Shown here piece by piece: positions 61,882 to 64,000 of a stretch of 64,000 bases of DNA (positions are counted from its first letter, which is position 1; the number at the start of each line of letters is the position of its first letter). Under the pieces are notes generated by a model. It saw only the letters and a list, made by a program, of their open reading frames with translations. It had not been told where the DNA came from and did no database searches. A program made the position numbers and the translations under genes. The stretch is from contig JAGYIS010000010.1 in the NCBI GenBank assembly GCA_018402255.1, positions 372,001-436,000 on the forward strand, read 5' to 3'. This DNA comes from Marinobacter sp. GTDB lineage: Bacteria; Pseudomonadota; Gammaproteobacteria; Pseudomonadales; Oleiphilaceae.

Positions 61882-62862
61882 TCAAGAGCCCTCGGCGGCC
61901 TGCCTGCGCTCTGACCGCCCCCCGAACCACTCCATGGCCAGAACAAGGCCCAAGCCAGCCACCGCCATGGCCATGGCCAGCAACACCTGGGGATCCTGAC
62001 CATAAAGTTGTGCCCAGGTCTCCGGCCCCACCGGAGACTGACTGACCGGCACTTCCTTACCCGAGCTGTTTACCCGCCAGCTCAGGGTTTCCTGCCAGGG
62101 CCAGACCTTGCCAAGTGCACCAATCATAAAGCCGGTCAACAACGCCAGCACGGCATCGTGAAAGTGCCGAAAAGCCAGCGTAATCAGGCGGGCAACGGAC
62201 AGCAAACCAATCACACACCCGATCAGAAACAGCCCCAGATGGCCCAGCTCAAACGATTTAACGGCCGCCAGTACCGGCGCATACATGCCCATGATGAGCA
62301 ACAGAAAGCTGCCAGAGATACCCGGTAAAATCATGGCGCAGATAGCCAGCGCGCCCGCGCCGAGAAACGCCAGACCAGACGGGTCCAGCTCACTGGCAGG
62401 CAATGTGGTCACCCACCAGGCGAATGCAATGCCGACCACCAATGGCACAACCAGGGCTGGCGACACCCGGCGCACCTGTTGCCCTACGTGCCAAACCGAC
62501 GCAACAATCAAACCAAAGAAAAAGCTCCAGATCAGCACCGGGTGTTCATCCAGCAACCAGGTAATGAGCGAGGCAAGGCTGGCAACACTGGTCAGCACCC
62601 CCGCCAGCAGGCAAAACAGGAAATTACCGTCCATGGATCGCCAGAAACCGGCAACATCGCCTTTCAGAAACTGTCGAAAGAACGCCACCGGCGCCGCGCT
62701 GATAGCCTCAAGCAACCGAAAATAGATGCCGGTGATAAACGCAATAGTGCCGCCAGACACGCCCGGGACAATATCCGCAGCGCCCATCGCCATACCCCGG
62801 AAGAACACACCAGCCGGATGATGCTGGCGAGGGATTGAGCGGTCAGGTTGTTGACTCATCAA
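61882..62862 (-). CDS. DUF368 family polyprenyl-phosphate transporter candidate (326 aa)
   Basis: Polytopic membrane protein with about eight helices. The [25 protein letters not shown] signature and its inverted repeat [25 protein letters not shown] define DUF368. Some members have recently been proposed to recycle undecaprenyl phosphate across the membrane (PopT). The ATG overlaps the pcm stop, so the two are cotranscribed. It sits between pcm and nlpD, genes that are adjacent in many relatives. Confidence 0.9.
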   Translation of the reverse strand: MMSQQPDRSIPRQHHPAGVFFRGMAMGAADIVPGVSGGTIAFITGIYFRLLEAISAAPVAFFRQFLKGDVAGFWRSMDGNFLFCLLAGVLTSVASLASLITWLLDEHPVLIWSFFFGLIVASVWHVGQQVRRVSPALVVPLVVGIAFAWWVTTLPASELDPSGLAFLGAGALAICAMILPGISGSFLLLIMGMYAPVLAAVKSFELGHLGLFLIGCVIGLLSVARLITLAFRHFHDAVLALLTGFMIGALGKVWPWQETLSWRVNSSGKEVPVSQSPVGPETWAQLYGQDPQVLLAMAMAVAGLGLVLAMEWFGGRSERRQAAEGS

Positions 62863-63515
62863 CGAACGACCCCGCCCAGCAATGGCACAAAATGCACCGG
62901 CTCCAGCTCTCGCCGCTCAAAACGATCACCTTTACGGATAATCTCCACCAGAACCTGCTCGTACTCACCCACCGGCGCAATCAAAACACCGCCTTCATCG
63001 AGCTGTTCCAGCAACTCCCGCGGCACGTCTACCGGTGCGGCGGTAACAATAATGCCGGCAAACGGCCCACGCTCCGGCCAACCCATGCCACCATCGGCAT
63101 GCTTGAGCATGACATTGCGGATATTGAGCTGGCGCAGCCTGTCCCGCGCACGCTCCTGTAGGGGGCGAATACGCTCAACGCTGTAGATCTCTGGAAACAG
63201 CTGTGACAAAACCGTGGTCTGATACCCGGAGCCGGTGCCCAGCTCAAGTACTCTGGCTGGCTCATGGGCTAGCAGCAGTTCGGTCATGCGGGCCACTGTG
63301 TAGGGCTGGGAAAGGGTCTGGCTGTAGCCGATGGGCAAAGACGTATCTTCGTAGGCACGATGGGCAAGCGCTTCATCCAGAAAGATATGCCGGGGAACCT
63401 GGCCGATCACATCCAGAACCCGGTCAGATTTTATGCCGGCTTCACGCAACCGCTGCACCAGGCGCATCCGGGTGCGCCTTGAGGTCATACCGATGCCTTC
63501 AAGCTGCGCACTCAT
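62859..63515 (-). CDS. pcm: Protein-L-isoaspartate O-methyltransferase (218 aa)
   Basis: Repairs isoaspartyl damage in proteins using S-adenosylmethionine. It shows [13 protein letters not shown], the SAM motif [19 protein letters not shown], and [23 protein letters not shown]. The ATG overlaps the surE stop by 4 nt, the classic surE-pcm coupling. Confidence 0.97.
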   Translation of the reverse strand: MSAQLEGIGMTSRRTRMRLVQRLREAGIKSDRVLDVIGQVPRHIFLDEALAHRAYEDTSLPIGYSQTLSQPYTVARMTELLLAHEPARVLELGTGSGYQTTVLSQLFPEIYSVERIRPLQERARDRLRQLNIRNVMLKHADGGMGWPERGPFAGIIVTAAPVDVPRELLEQLDEGGVLIAPVGEYEQVLVEIIRKGDRFERRELEPVHFVPLLGGVVR

Positions 63516-64000
63516 ACTTGAACATCTCCGGAGCTGGTGAGGCTGTCCACCCAGTCCCGCAGGCCAGACATTGCCTCATGACGCGTCATGTCGATGTGGA
63601 CCGGCGTTATCGATACGTAACCTTCGCGCACCGCGTGAAAGTCCGTGCCGGGCCCGGCATCACCGCCGCGACCGGCGGCTCCGATCCAGTACCTTTGTTT
63701 GCCCCTGGGGCACGTCATGGGAACCGCACCCTCAGCCCGCTCCCGATTACCCAGCCGGGTTACCCGAAAACCGGCCAGTTCACTCCAGGGCACATCGGGT
63801 ACGTTGACATTCAGTATCGACCGGGGGCCAAGCGACAATGCACGGGTGCTCTCCAGCAACAGCCGCACAACCCGGGCTGCCGTTTCGTAGTGAAAGTGGC
63901 CGTTGTTGACCAGCGAGACCGCAATGGCTGGCAGCCCAAGATGACGACCTTCAGTGGCGGCAGCCACAGTGCCGGAATAGATGATGTCATCGCCCAGATT
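63512..64000 (-). CDS. surE: 5'-nucleotidase SurE (C-terminal part; runs off the window)
   Basis: Stationary-phase survival nucleotidase. The sequence at the right edge reads [25 protein letters not shown], a conserved SurE core, and continues with [47 protein letters not shown] (in parts). The N-terminal metal-binding DDG part is beyond the edge. Upstream and coupled to pcm. Confidence 0.95.
   Translation of the reverse strand, partial: NLGDDIIYSGTVAAATEGRHLGLPAIAVSLVNNGHFHYETAARVVRLLLESTRALSLGPRSILNVNVPDVPWSELAGFRVTRLGNRERAEGAVPMTCPRGKQRYWIGAAGRGGDAGPGTDFHAVREGYVSITPVHIDMTRHEAMSGLRDWVDSLTSSGDVQV

Overview
The window looks like chromosomal sequence from a marine, halotolerant gammaproteobacterium, most likely Marinobacter or a close relative. 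This rests on gene content and order, not on a database search: Na+-type oxaloacetate decarboxylase (oadGAB), an Rnf complex ending in nth, imuA-imuB-dnaE2, alaS-lysC-csrA, lptFG/pepA-holC-valS, ampDE, purMN, and rpoS-nlpD-pcm-surE. Almost all of it (about 6.9-64 kb) is core genome on both strands.

The accessory region is 1-6886, a chromosomal integron. The integrase gene intI (5900-6886, +) has a near-consensus LexA box on its promoter. It reads away from an array of gene cassettes whose genes lie on the minus strand between 96 and 5433. Nine attC sites can be placed from their paired 7-bp core sites. Cassette products are three small membrane proteins, a C39/papain-like cysteine peptidase candidate, a DUF4279 protein, a 106-aa unknown, a 54-aa Gly-rich basic protein, and a 44-aa secreted His/Cys-rich protein. 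One cassette has no intact gene. One attC is split by an IS110-family (IS1111-attC group) insertion sequence. Its long 3' noncoding end carries a copy of the attC target motif and is a candidate guide-RNA locus.

Right of the integron lie phhB, an SOS mutasome operon (imuA-imuB-dnaE2, with a perfect LexA box), oadGAB, dbpA, a DUF2058 gene, three tRNA genes (two identical Arg-ACG and one Ser-GCT), csrA, lysC and alaS. Next come an RDD protein gene, the LPS-export permease genes lptFG divergent from pepA-holC-valS-panE and a cobalamin adenosyltransferase gene, then a chemoreceptor, ampE-ampD and a DUF1631 gene. From 39 kb there is nadC, a yqcC-like gene, a parA-like gene, hda, a phosphatidyltransferase gene, a DUF2066 gene, purMN, a DUF3108 gene, avtA, a yjaG-like gene, dcd, mrp and metG. 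The window ends with rnfABCDGE-nth, a chalcone-isomerase-like gene, rpoS, nlpD, a DUF368 transporter gene, pcm and a partial surE.

Six otherwise intact housekeeping genes (imuB, pepA, the DUF1631 gene, parA-like, mrp, metG) each carry a single 1-nt indel, mostly at homopolymers. Because metG is essential, these are best read as sequencing errors, and the genes are annotated at full length. Two intergenic copies of a structured hairpin repeat (28279-28389 and 49138-49233) share a conserved core inside unrelated perfect stems and are one of the less explained signals here.
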